From Camelus bactrianus (lineage: Eukaryota > Chordata > Mammalia > Artiodactyla > Camelidae), in assembly GCF_048773025.1 (NCBI RefSeq), contig NC_133558.1:40768501-40832500 (forward strand): a DNA stretch of 64,000 nucleotides, given 5' to 3'. Each line of letters starts with the position of its first letter. Position 1 is the first letter of the stretch. Both the position numbers and the translations under genes were made by a program. Below the pieces are notes generated by a model. It had not been told where the DNA came from, ran no database searches, and was given only the letters and a program-made list of their open reading frames with translations. This document shows positions 12,329 to 24,400 of the stretch, one piece after another.

Positions 12329-15300
12329 CAGATGTGCCAGGAACACAAGAAAGGTCAACAGGGTTAGAACAGGCTGAGGCAGGAAGTGCAAGGTCACTGA
12401 GCAAGGGACACCAATCACTTGTGCTAATTTCTCACCAATATTGTTTAAATACACACACAATAAGCTTAGATGACATGATCAACGAGTTCGTGACTGAAAG
12501 GAACCCTGTGCCGTGCTTATGGTAAGTTACCAGTTTCCTCACATCACGGGGACATCCACGAGGTCCGTGTCATGCTGCGCACACTACTCACTCATGCGCT
12601 TTCCTCGCTCAAACCAAGTCACAAGCCTTGAAGACAAGGATCACTGTTTTCTCTTTTTTATGCTGCCTTTATAAGGCATTAATACAGATACAATAAATAA
12701 TCATGAATAAAATTAATGGAAAGCAGTGTCCATTAATTAAAGTGAATCTTGTCATCTTTTTTTTTTTTTTGGTAAGTTCAATTTTTTATTGTATTTGGTC
12801 TACAGGAGGAAAGCGAAATCCCACCTGCTATGAATATTACTCTTTTCTACCAAAGTGGTAATACTGACAATTTCATTATTTTAAGTTATTTTCCCAGACA
12901 TGGCAAAGGTCTTGTGAGGCACTGTGATCTGATTCCCGCAGCTGAAGACCTTGCTGGATGAAGCAGTGCTGAGCGGATGAGGAACATGGCCTGAGGCTGC
13001 AGAGCACCTGCCAATTACTGGCTGTTTGGCCCAGGGCAAGTTCCTTTCTCTCTCCGGGTCTCCACACCCTCGTATGTAAAATGGAAAATACCAAGAAGGG
13101 AAGCCGGGTTCCTGAGAGGATCACATGAATTAATACATGTGAAGTGCTGGCCACTAAGGCACAAGCGTCTGAGAAACAGTAACCTGTAACAAACCTCGAC
13201 TGCTGTTCTCATCGTGGTTCGGCACTAGAAGTACCATGCTGACCAAAGGAAGCTGGTCAGCGAGCGGTGCCTGTGGTAGGAAGAAGCCACTACTCTGCGA
13301 AGTTCGATTATTCCAGCCCTTCTCATGGAATGTTATGGCTGGTACACTCAGTGTAGCAATGAAGCTCACGGAGGAAGTGGTTAGATGTAAGTTACAAGTC
13401 AGGAAAATACTTTTGACTCAATGATTCAGAGTACTTTGAAGTGAGAATGGGAGCAAGGGTACAAAATGTCATCCTTCCCCCAACTCAGTGATAAATTCTA
13501 CAAGGTTTGTTCTGTTTTTTCATTCATTCAACAGATACGCACTGGGCATCACCTTTCCCACTTCAGGAGAATGTTGACGTGGTTTGCGAAGGAGAAAACA
13601 GCCCTGTGACAATTTCACTGCACGGACAGGTTGCTAAAGAGTAGGTTCCACCACAGAAACCAAGATGTTAACTGTCCGTCAGACCACAGGAGCTTGTCTG
13701 CTGTATGCCAAGGTCACCTTGACTCCCATGTCGTCAGTTAACCAGCATTTTGAAAACAAAAACCCATAAGAACTTTAGCAAAACATATCTGGAAGGCAAG
13801 TCTGTACCCTCCATGAATACTGTACCTCTAATGTCGGGTATGGAGGAATTTTGTCTGACCTGCTCCTTAAGATTACCTGTGCAGTATTTCCCTCCACGCC
13901 AATTTCTGCAGAAGGAAATATCCTTCTTATGTCTCCATCCGTGTTCTTTAAACTATGGGTTTCAACCCATTAACTGGACGTGAAATCTGTTTAGCGAGTC
14001 ATGGTCTCAAGCAACTTTTTAACTTAGATAGAACAGACAGTATCAGCCCACACCGCCCGTGGTGCAGGTGCGATTTCATGGGAGCTTTCTTCCCAAGGTA
14101 TCTGCTTTGGTCTCTCTGTAAACACACTGGGCAAAGGAGTGTCTCACTGCGGGCCATGGTTCCAAAGGGGCTGGAGAGCCACGCCTTTCCTCTTATGCTC
14201 TGTAACCTGGCCAGCCCCTCTGCTCCCACCCACTCAAGGCTTCACTCCTCAAATTATTCCTTTGTCTGTTCTTTTAGGTCCTTTGGCCCAGAATAGAAGC
14301 ATACTCAAGTCTCTGTTTTTAAAAAAAAAAGGTAAAAAATGGCAAAGAAGCAAAAAACAATCTCCCGCCAACCTCACAACCCCATCTAGACATGTCCCAC
14401 CCCCGTCCCAGCCGCACTCCCGGTCTTCTCAGTGGAGACGTCCAGGCCACATGGGCCCCGCCCGCACCTGCACCTCTACTGCTCCCTCTCCCCACCCTCT
14501 GCCACTGTGCTCGCCACCATCACCCGACAAATGCAATAAATCCTGGACAGTTTTCAGTCCTTACTGTGTTCAGCCCCTCAGCAGAGTACAATTTTGTTGA
14601 CCACACACTCCCAGAGGCCCTACATATGCTCACACATAAGGTTTCTCCTGTTTTTGTGGAGAAGGGTCTTTTTCTTCTGACATCTCTTAGCATCCCCGTC
14701 TTTGGAGGCCTGGGAGGAACAGGCCCTGGGCCTCCTGCTCCCCGCGCTGCCCTCCCTGCCTGGCCGAGCCATCTACTGCCTTCATTTTTCTCTCCTGTGC
14801 TGACGAATCCCAACCTACTCACAAGCCTGCTGGGAGGTGTGGGTGTCAGACACGACCCTCCTCTCACACGTCTGAGGTCTCCACCTAGCCACCTCACACT
14901 GCTGTGTCCACAGCCTAACCTGCCACCCTTCCTCTTCGCTCTAGGCGTGCAATTGTCCAGGGGTTTCCCGGTCCCAGCCTCTGGTGCCACCGTGTGCCCT
15001 GTGCCCGAGCCAGCGGCCTCAGGGAGACCGGACTCCTTTTTCATCCTCCTCCCCCAAGCCTTCCTTCTGTTATGGGATTAAATGAAATAAGCACACAGTG
15101 AACACCAGCTCTTACAGTTTTCACATGGTCACCCTGCAACAGTCATTCCACAGCAGAGGACTCCCTTGAACCGAGACTAAGCCGGCTGTGCGACCTGCTC
15201 GCAGTATTCCTGACAGTTCCTTTGCCACTGGGCTTGTCAGGCAGGGCTTTCTAGGATCATCTGTCAAGATTCATCTTCTCCATCAGATGACAGACTCCAC

Positions 15301-15621
15301 GCAGGCAGCGTGTGTGTCTGTCTCACTCACCATGTGTCTCCAATACCGTGACGCCCATGAGTATTTGTTGAATGAATGAATGTTTGGAAAATTAGTGACT
15401 CCCCCAAAAGTAAAGTGCTAAAGGAAGAAAGAATAATAACCTGTCAAGAAAGTCAGAACAGATATTTATAAAACAAGGGGGAAGTTCAGATTAGTGTCCC
15501 TTAAGTTTCTAAAACTTAATATTTAATCTTAATCCAGAAATACATAGATTCTTATGCTTTGCCAGATGAAAATGATTTCCACTTATAAAAACTAAACATT
15601 AGAATCAAGATATTTATTTAC
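12329..15621. other. Pseudogene intron with MIR and L2 relics
   Basis: A MIR copy in plus orientation lies at about 12,990-13,160, marked by 'ctctctccgggtctccaca' and 'tgtaaaatgg'. A possible old DNA transposon lies at about 13,945-14,330. L2 3' sequence in plus orientation lies at about 15,255-15,390 and ends 'gttgaatgaatgaatg'. A long open frame at 14,392-15,081 overlaps antisense frames of similar length in proline-rich sequence and is not supported as a gene. Confidence 0.5.
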
Positions 15622-15673
15622 CTTTGCCATAATATCTGCATAAGCCATATATAAAAAATCTTCTTCCAGTTTG
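15622..15673 (-). pseudogene. RYR2: RYR2-like exon, MAYADIMAK segment
   Basis: The 52-base exon reads one base plus 17 codons, KLEEDFLYMAYADIMAK, identical to RYR2 (about residues 3681-3697). The leading C completes the cysteine codon begun (TG) in the preceding exon, so the phase is correct. The acceptor (TTTTTCATAG) and donor (GTAAAT) are present. This is the only one of the five tandem exons with no amino-acid change I can detect. Confidence 0.92.
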
Positions 15674-17203
15674 CTATGAAAAACAAGAAAAAAAATCAGT
15701 TTTGAAGTAGAAGGCTAGTCATATGCAAAAGTACCATCACTGTAGAAAATAATCTTTGTTTTTCAACAAGTATCTCTTTTTAAAGGAAAACAAACACAAA
15801 CTTAGGCAAAGGAATCATTCAAGAATACTGCAGAATCAGAAGCAAAGACCTCTGGCTTCCTAAACAGCGGCCCCACTTTTCCTTACAGAAGAGGCCCAAG
15901 TCTCGAGAGACAGATGGTCTATCCTGACTTACAAATGTGACAGCTGTCATTCTCTTGGAACTACAAAAGCTGAGACAAGCACATTTCAACGAGACAGAGG
16001 CTCCTGACAGCAGAAGTGATACCTGACGTTTGCTGGAAAGACTCCCCAATACACTGCGCTGCTCTGTAGTTAAACAATACAGCGGTCAGAGTGATTCTTA
16101 AAAACTAAGAAAGGTTAAAGTACGTTTATTATTCTCTTTTTAAAAAGTGTGAAAACCGCTAACTCATGAAGAAAGGCTTCCATCAAAAAAATACCTGATG
16201 TTTGCCAAGTCATTTCAGCAGTTAAACTTCAGCCCTCGGAAAGACCACTTATGAGAAACACCTCATTATGTGGCCGTGCCAGACAGAGGGCTGCTCTCTG
16301 CTTAGGGGTGAGATGGCTTTGCAGTTAGGAAATAGTAAGAGCGGGAGAGAAGGGTGAGCACGCTGGCTAAGAGGGAGACGTACACGCGCAGCACATGCCT
16401 GGAGGTCAAGCGAGCTCTTCAACTCTCGTGGATGAGGAATGACAATTAAATGTTCTCCCCGCTTCTGCAGAAGACGAGGAGGGCCTGGGGCAAAGAAGGC
16501 TTTCCTCCAACTGCAGGGAAGCAGATGGAGGCGTCAGAGCCCCTGACACATCTTCTTATCTGCAGAGTCAAGCTACGTGGTGCCCCTGAATGGAGCAGGT
16601 GCTGAGCACAAATGGCTTATCGGTCTACGAGTGCATTTCTCATTTAACTCCAGAGAGGTTTGCCCTTTGTGGCTTTGGTGAATTCACATGAGCCAGACCA
16701 CAGGAGCCAAGAGAAATGGAGAATGCCCTTAATCCCCACCCCACAAGAAACTGCCCACTGAGATGATGGCTCACTTGTCTCCTAAGGTTTCCCAAGACTC
16801 ACTGCATAACAGAGACAGAGTCTACCCAGGAAATTTAGGGTCACCCATGGTCTCTAAGCATTTCTGGCACTGAGATTTGCTTTGGGTTCTTTGGTTTTAT
16901 TTTATCAAGACTGTTTGTGATAGAGGGGAAAAGCATTTTATAAGAAGATTCAGAATCAACTCAGTCAGCTAATTACAGAGCTGTTAAGAAAGACCAGAGC
17001 TACATAACTACTTGATAGGTAAGTGTCAAAGCCAGAATGGAATGGTGCTGGTTCACAGGTGGATGCCAGGCTGGTCACGTCTTTGAACAACCCTCTCTCC
17101 TACCAAGAACGAGATGCAATTGAGACACAAATGCGACACACAGGACACTCAGACGTGGGGACTCTGTTCTTCCTACGCCTCCTGTGAACCCTCCCCGCCA
17201 TAC

Positions 17204-17307
17204 CATTTCTCCGTCAGAGCCGTTCAACTGAACAGAAGGTTCAGCTGGTGCAGAGGATCGACCCTCTTAGTGCCTTCATCTTCCTCCAGAGGCTCCGCTC
17301 CAGGCTT
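17204..17307 (-). pseudogene. RYR2: RYR2-like exon with in-frame stop
   Basis: The 104-base exon reads KPGAEPLEEDEG, then TKRVDPLHQLNLLFS, then a TGA stop at 17,224-17,226, then TALTEK and a split cysteine codon. It corresponds to about residues 3646-3680 of RYR2. The stop stands where the family has arginine (LLFSRTALTEK), which fits a CGA to TGA change of the kind expected at a methylated CpG. Two other changes are P to L and I to N. The acceptor (TTTCTTTGTAG) and donor (GTATGG) are still recognisable. A transcript read through here would lose the channel's transmembrane pore, which lies more than a thousand residues downstream in the family. Confidence 0.93.
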
Positions 17308-18861
17308 CTACAAAGAAAGTCAAATTCAAAAATTTCACATTTAGGCGAAATGTTCCCCCAAACCCAGGAGCAGCATGATGGCCAGGAACAAAAAGTATTC
17401 AAAACCAGGCCCTTCTCTTCCTGCTGTGGCATGTGTGTATGTATCATGTGTTGGAGCTGCACATACGTATGTGTTGTATTATCAATGCCAAAGCATGCAG
17501 CTTTTTAAAAAAAGCAGTTTAATAATAGGACCAAAAAACACAATGGGCAAGAATGAGTTACATCATTTAAAAATTCTGAACGCTGCTCTTAGGAGCAGAT
17601 TCGTAACTGGAAGTCCATCTGCTATGCGGATGTCAGCTGCAGGGAGTGCTCGGTTTACAGAGACCTGCAATAAAGCTGCATGTCACTCCGAGCATAAAAA
17701 TTTAGCTCACATAGCAATGCAAACTGATCATCCAATGAAACACTTTCTTTGCCTACATAGACAAAGATAAGCAAAAAATGCTGATGGAGTTAATGTTTGA
17801 ACCACTTCCACATTAATTTCCTCATCTTTGGTTATTGTTAAAACTTAAAAAAGATTTCATTCTATTAGATAGAACATACACCATGAGGAAAATTATTAAG
17901 CATTTTTACTGACTGTAGAATTAATTAATCCTGACTTTCTGGTGAATGATTTAATGAGTTCTGTGTCTCCATTAGACTCAACCATTCAGAGTGACTGTCT
18001 CTCTACAGAAATGGTCTCCTTTCCCAGATTTAAGGTTTAATGTTGCAGGTACTGGGAAGATGCCTACAAGGTATCTACTACTCTACGGGCTGTTTGATTC
18101 TAAAGACAAATGAAATTCATTTAAAATATATGGAGGTAACCAGGGTTAAGGTATTATGAACTAGATTTGTTTACCCCCTATGTTCCCTGATAATCTGTGA
18201 GTTAAAAAAAAAAAAACCAAAATCTTTTAGACAAGAGGTCTTTGAGTTGGGAGTCATGAAGCCTTTAACTAGTCTGCAAAATTCTGCAGGACTGCATGCT
18301 TGCAAACGTTCCTGAGAAGATGGCTTTTTGTCAGGTTTTTTAACAGGCCCACAGCTTGTGAAAACTTAGGACGAGGGCCCCCCGAGCAAGGCGCTGCCAG
18401 GAACACAAGCCCCCTTGTCGGGGTGGCTGGGCCCAAGCTCAGCTGCCCCCTCGATGCACTCACCGTGACCTGGGCTCCTCCTGGGCCCGGTCTCGTGCTC
18501 TCTGCCCTGCATTGTTTAAAAACCAGCTCCTTCTCACTGGCTCTTGCAACCTGCAGCTTATTCTTTACGGTTCAGCTTTTAGAGTTCTGTCCTGGTTCTG
18601 AGGTATTTGAAGGTGCTTTGAGCAAGAATTTGAAGAAAAGAGTCAAAGTTTAGTTAGCTCCTGAGCTGCTTGGCATTGGTGAGAGCTCTCTGAAGCAAGG
18701 AGAGTGAGTGCGGCCCTCCACCCTGAGCACAGTAAGACCCGAGAATGAAGTCTCCTAGGGCCAGGCCACGCCGCAGGGTCTCCTCCCGTGCTACAACTGC
18801 TTGCACCACCGTCACCCGCCAGGCCAGGCCCGCTTTCGCCTCCCGCCCACCAAGAATGCAC

Positions 18862-18958
18862 CGCCAAGTCTTCTATCAGTTTATCTTCAAAGTAATGCTC
18901 TTCTGTTTCAATCCAAGACTTTTCAGATCCCTGAAGAAAGAGATTGACAGCCCGATGC
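18862..18958 (-). pseudogene. RYR2: RYR2-like exon HRAVNLFLQG...
   Basis: The 97-base exon completes the arginine codon and then reads 32 codons from HRAVNLFLQGSEKSWIE to EDKLIEDLA (about RYR2 residues 3614-3645). One residue differs from the human protein as I recall it, Y to S within FLQGYEK. The acceptor is good (TTATCTTTTAG). The donor reads GTGCAT, which lacks the usual A at +3 and G at +5, so it looks weak. An overlapping plus-strand open frame is a shadow. Confidence 0.92.
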
Positions 18959-20384
18959 CTAAAAGATAAGCACACATTCAAACAAAGAGTTTAAAAAAAT
19001 TAACTGAAAGAGTTTTCAGTAGTGCTTTATCGCTGGATTATCTGTGCGCTAAAAGAATAAAATAAAACAGGCTTCCTACTCTCGACTGGGGAGGCAAGAC
19101 TTGTCAGCCACATGCCAACCTGGATCTAGTAGTCATCCGACTCTGTCAGCTTTCACATCTGTCACTTATAGAATTAGGGTAACGCCCTCGAGTTTAAGTT
19201 CTGTGGGACTCAAACTGAGGTCAAGAATGGAGAGCACGTGGGATGGATGCTCATGAAGTGGCAGCTGTTACAGCATAAAGTTGACTCAGGATCAACCATG
19301 TGATAAACATCAAGAGAGGACGCTCCACCGTGTTCCAGCTCACGGCAGAGACAGGCCCCGAGGACTGCAGAACACCGCGTGTTCAGCGGACTGCTGTGGG
19401 GGCAGTCTGCATCCCAAGACCACCCTGCAGCACTGATGACGAGCGGCTGCCTGCAGGGAGAGACCAGCAAAAACCACAAGCACGTAACCCGACCGTGAGG
19501 CCAACGAGAGAGGTGGGTGAGGCTCCCCCTGAAAAGAAGGCAGGAGGAAGTCATGGCAATAAGGTGACCTGATATGAGAACATCGGAGTGTTAGAACCAG
19601 CTGGCATCGCAGGGCAAGGAGCGCTGAATGATACCAAGGTGGGCTGAGGGGTCATGAGACGTCAGGTCAGGGAGGTTTATGAAGGGCCTTGACACCGGGG
19701 AGAGGAACTGATGATGCGGCTGGAGTGGCCAGAACCCACCAGAAATCCGTGTACGGGCAGAGGCTCGACCACACCAGTGCAGCAGAATCACCTGTGGGGC
19801 CCTGAAACAGGGCCCGTGCTAAGCCCTCAGAGAAAGTCCGATTCAATGGGCTGAGGCTTAGATATTTCCCCAAATGATGCCTGAGTGTATTTCCTGAAAG
19901 CACTGGAACAAGGGATACGATTTTGAGTATGTCACACTGGAGAGAGCGGGCCGCAGACTGTGACACAGTAGAAACACACTCAGAATCCGCTGCACCCACG
20001 TGCCGTGAGCAGGCGGCACAGTGAGCGCGAGCGGGGACGGTGAGGGAAGGGCGGCGACGCGGGACAGGTCAGAGCGCATCTGACGGCACCCGGAGGAGGG
20101 CTGGGTAGGAGGGACCAGAAGAAGACTGAGAACAGGAATTCAAGGCCAGTGTTCTACTTGAGTAAACTGTGACACCATGGTTGAGTCAGAGGACTGAGGA
20201 GCAGCACATGGGCTGAGGAGGAAGTTTAATGTATTTTCTACTCAGTGAGTGATGAGATGGCAAGGAAAGCACCTGCCTTAGGGGGCGGGGAAGGTGTGAC
20301 GTTTTGTTCATTTTGCTTTGTTGGTGGTGGGGGTGGGGTGGGGATTTTTTTGGTGTTCTGGTTTTGCTTTTTTACTCCCTGACA

Positions 20385-20640
20385 TATTATTCATTCATTC
20401 AAACACTTACTGAAAGGCAGCGAAGTTCTGGCTGCTGAGAGTGTGAAACTGAACACAGCTCTGAAGGGTCTCGAAGTCTGAATCAGGGACACAAACAGCT
20501 CCAACCCTCTAAGAAGTGTGCACAACTGGAGGTGCATAAAAGTGTCCCAGGAACAGAGGAGGAAGCATTCCATGTGCAAGAAGTAGGAGGGCGTGGCCCA
20601 GTCAGAGATGTTCTAAAAGAGATGCAGCCGGGCTGAGCCA
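20385..20640 (-). repeat. L2 3'-end relic
   Basis: The motif 'attcattcattcaaacactt' followed by a 'ctgctgagagtgtgaaactg' type stretch is the reverse complement of an L2 3' end. Confidence 0.45.
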
Positions 20641-20899
20641 TGGACCAGACACGGGGCGGACGCCACGTGCATAAAGCTCAGAGCAGGAAGGCTCAGTCTC
20701 TCAGGAGAGCCACAGGCAGGCGGGGGTGGCGCCGTGGGCTGGACTTCAGTGCACTGGTCACTTCCCTGTTAACAAGCATGCCTGCTGCACATCTAGAAGG
20801 CTGGTGGGTCTGCCAAACAGACTGATGTTATTCCCGTGACTTAGTTCCTTGCCGGTTCTTTTCCCCAAAGGCTAATCCTCACAGAAATAACCAACGGTG

Positions 20900-21060
20900 A
20901 GGAACGTCCACTGCGTCGGGTTCCGCTGTAAGCTCGCTGTATACCTCAGCCCACTGAACATTCTGAACAACCTGAGGGGGCAGATCTTACGGTACAGAGA
21001 AACCTGTAACAAAGTCAGGTAAGAAACTCGACCAAGCTCATGCATCTCTAAGCTGGGAGA
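20900..21060 (-). repeat. MIR-like fragment
   Basis: A MIR core in reverse is suggested by 'gaacaacctgagggggcaga' and the 'aagctgggag' end. It is diverged and lies within a pseudogene intron. Confidence 0.35.
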
Positions 21061-21337
21061 TAAGGGGTCAAGTGGAGGCAGTGGCCCCTGAAGAATGTGT
21101 CCCTAGTTCCTCTCTCCTGCCTCATGTGTGTGTGCAGAGCTGCCTCAGCTCAAAGGCATTTGGCAATGACATTACAGACCAACAAGAAGACCCAAGAAGA
21201 AAACCCAAGTGCCACACGGAAGAGCCAGCAGGTCTCCTCCACCTCTCGGACCGCTGTGCTCATGCCGAGGTGGGCCAGACTCCTGTCACTGGCTAGGGGC
21301 AGAGCAGCTGCACCACAAACAGCAGAGGGACTCTGAC

Positions 21338-21450
21338 CTCGGCAGGTTGTACAAGGGGGCCATCCAGAAGCAGGCCTCCACCGCCCGCTTCCTCTGCTTG
21401 GAGAGCAGCTCATGCCACACGGCCTTCTTGGATCTCTGCGGATGCTCCAC
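21338..21450 (-). pseudogene. RYR2: RYR2-like calmodulin-binding exon
   Basis: The 113-base exon reads [32 protein letters not shown] and LYNLP plus a split arginine codon. It corresponds to about residues 3576-3613 of RYR2 and contains the calmodulin-binding peptide. The two hydrophobic anchors known for this peptide, the tryptophan and phenylalanine at about 3587 and 3603, are kept. Three neighbours are changed: K to E near 3589, V to E near 3600 and R to W near 3604. All are radical in a segment that is nearly invariant among vertebrates. The acceptor (GTGTCCTCCCTCAG) and donor (GTCAGA) are recognisable. The phase fits the exon at 18,958. Plus-strand open frames over the same bases are shadows. 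Confidence 0.92.
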
Positions 21451-24400
21451 CTGAGGGAGGACACAAAGGCGCACACACTCAGACCCCAACTGCCCTCAGA
21501 CACACAGTGTTCAACTGCTGCACCTTTTAGCTGAAGACTTCTAGAATTTCAATTCCAAAGGGACCCCACAATTCTTATAGACAAACCCACGTCCTAAAAG
21601 TTACCAAACACTCAGTCTGAAATAGTTTCAAACGTTACATTATGTTCTTTAGTAAAAATACAGTATTTCCCCAATAATGTGTACTGTAGAAGCTATGTCA
21701 TCTCTAAAATCAAAGAAATAGAAAACCACTCTATATAAAACCATTCTGCATCCTTTACAGAATTTAGATATGGTGCCAAAACATATTTTCTCTCTACTCA
21801 AAAAAAAAATTCACCTATTCTTGTTTATGTACTCAATTTTATTGTGAGTTAGAGCAGTAAACATGAATAGAGGCAGCTAAAGAAAATCCTAAAGAAAAGT
21901 CAACTGTTTCTTAATATAACAGGATGGAGAGATGACAAGTCTTCATGAACACATTACTAGGAGTGAGAAAAAGAATTCAATTTTGCAAAAATGTTAAAAC
22001 ATATAATTGTTTTGTTAGACAGGGGCAAATGAGAACTCAAACGTTGCAGTAAATATTGCAAGCAAGCTATCTGTTTAGCTAATGGTGCTTGGAATTTCAA
22101 GAAGAAAAATAGATTAATTATAAGTATTAGAAAAAATTCCAACATGTAATTCTACATTAATTAGTAATTTCTAGGCAATTGAACACTGTACTTCCCAGAT
22201 TGTAATATCTCCAGTGCATAGATATAGATTTCTGGAAAAAATGAAAATGTTACATTAGCTAAAAAAGAAAAACTAAATTTATTACCCTTTGCAGTAAAGG
22301 GTCAAAGTATGAATGTAATCATGCTTGAAGAAAACATTAAGAATGTCTGGATGACAGTGGTTTGGAACATTTAACAAAGCAGCCAGTACAATCTGAAGGC
22401 CCCTGTCTCTGTGATCCTCTTCCCTCCACTGGATCAGGAGACACTTTTTGATGATTATCAACATTAATTTTCTTCGTTATGTTAAGCGAAACACAACATG
22501 TTTGAGACTTAACGTTGTAGGTGAAAACAGAACTGAGAGAAGTGCCGTTCAACTAGAACAGGGCAGTCTGATCAGTGAGGGTGACAGTCAACACAGTTAA
22601 GTTTGAGGCATTGAAGACACAGGTGTGAACATGGGAGAAAAGGCCCCTGCTTTCATGAAGTCTACCATTTCACAGAGCATTCTATTACCCAAGGGAAGAC
22701 CTTAAATAAGTGATTTTCCCTGTACATCCAGTAAATAGATGTCAGTAAGATCTGTGAGCCAAAGGTAGATACCAAGATGTGTCTTGTACCTATCTGAATG
22801 CCTCGGTGTGCGGATATGTCAGCCTGACTAGAGTGTGATGATCTGAAAATTCCAAGGAGACAGCTTACTCTCACGAGAAAAATTACCGGGTGTACAGTAC
22901 AGAATGTTCATTTGCAAAGGTCGCTGATACTGGAGATAAATTAAATGAACTATTTCCTGGGCACCCAAAAATATTCTTTACAAACTATTCTATGACTTAG
23001 TTACAAATTAACACAAGAATAGAGGTTTAAAGGCACGAATTCACCATACTTCCACTGTTTTCTATTCTTTGATAATCGACTAGTTCTTTTTACTCATATT
23101 CTTTGTTGTTTCCTCTTCACACGTGGGTATTCTTAACATTCTGAAGCATACATGGCCTTAACTAACATCTAACCCTCTTACCTTTCCCTGGGTGATTCCT
23201 CTTTCTTTAGGATTTACACAGGGGTCCTGTCAGTCAAACTAGATCAAGCGTGGGCCCCTTTTATTCTCTTGTCAGTACATCTGGTATCCCAGCACATCTC
23301 CATCATTACATGTTTATCTACCTGTCCACGCCCTCTACTTGAGCAGAGGAACAGAAGTCAGTGCCTGCACTCCCAGGGGACAATGCTGCTTTATGGCAGT
23401 GCACAGATCAACTGCTTGGTAAGAGGAACCTCACTGCTTTACAGATGACATCATCACGATCACACAGATCTATGCATACATAACATATGACTATAGTAAA
23501 GCACAGTCAGATTTCAAGGAACCTCATTTAGTGTATCTTAAATCACTCATGCAAATCCAGATACGTGCATGAAAACCAGGAAGTTAGAAACTGCTGACAG
23601 AGTCATGGGCTCAGAGATGGCTCTCCAGCAGCCATTCAGTTAACGCTGAGCAGTCTTCTTACATGTGCACAGCACTCTGGAGACAAACTCCATGACTTTA
23701 TATATCACTTAACATTCCATTGTCTCAAACTTTGTCATCTGCTGACTGGATGCTAACTTGTATTTATTTAATATATCATGAAAACACTTAGAAGTATTGA
23801 GTTCTCTAAAGAATATTTTATTAATATTATGGTGTTACAGAATGTGGTTTAAGAGTCTCCTACTTTAATCTCATCAGCTCGAGTGATAAACTGTTTGGCA
23901 CTGGAGAAGTGATTAGCATTTGGGGCATCTGAGTAAGCAAGAAGGAAATTAAGAGGATACTACATTAGATGTATCCTTAGCTTATTTAACTGGCCAGGCC
24001 AGGGATGGGAGATGATCAGATAATATAAAATAGGAAACAAAGAAACATGTTTATTATTGCTACTCTGAAATATTCTGCAAAACATTCAGATGACAGCATT
24101 TCTGAGATGCCATGGGACACTTTGTTATTTTATTTTCAGCGTGAACTAATTCGGCCAGTGACAGAGCACACTTTGGGGTCTACCCTGAGCACCCTCATGG
24201 TGTCATCTTCCTGAATGGACCTCATGGGAAACAGGGACTGTCTCTGCACTGCGGATAGTTTACCTAAGCCAGGAGATTCCTTACCCCAAAACATAACCCA
24301 CCGACTGATAATGTTCAGGTATTATTGTTTTGGGAACTCTTAAGTAGAGGTAATAAATAAGAAAATCAAACACACAGTGAGCTTTGTAGATTAAAATAGA

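Larger units (their letters stand above)
12275..21450 (-). pseudogene. RYR2: RYR2-derived unprocessed pseudogene (5 exons)
   Basis: Five exons in correct order and with introns retained (2.4, 1.6, 1.5 and 3.3 kb) encode about residues 3576-3715 of the ryanodine receptor RYR2. That is the cytoplasmic calmodulin-binding segment and the helical, acidic stretch after it. Phases agree at every junction except the last, where the acceptor is damaged. Retained introns show duplication of genomic DNA rather than retroposition. Evidence of death is an in-frame stop in the third exon, the poor acceptor before the fifth, a weak donor after the second, and substitutions in residues RYR2 otherwise keeps. 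The exons coding on either side (before residue 3576 and after 3715) were not found within the window. The introns carry L2 and MIR relics but nothing else I can name. The alternative is the real gene with sequencing errors, which is unlikely given the missing exons and several separate lesions. Confidence 0.85.
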
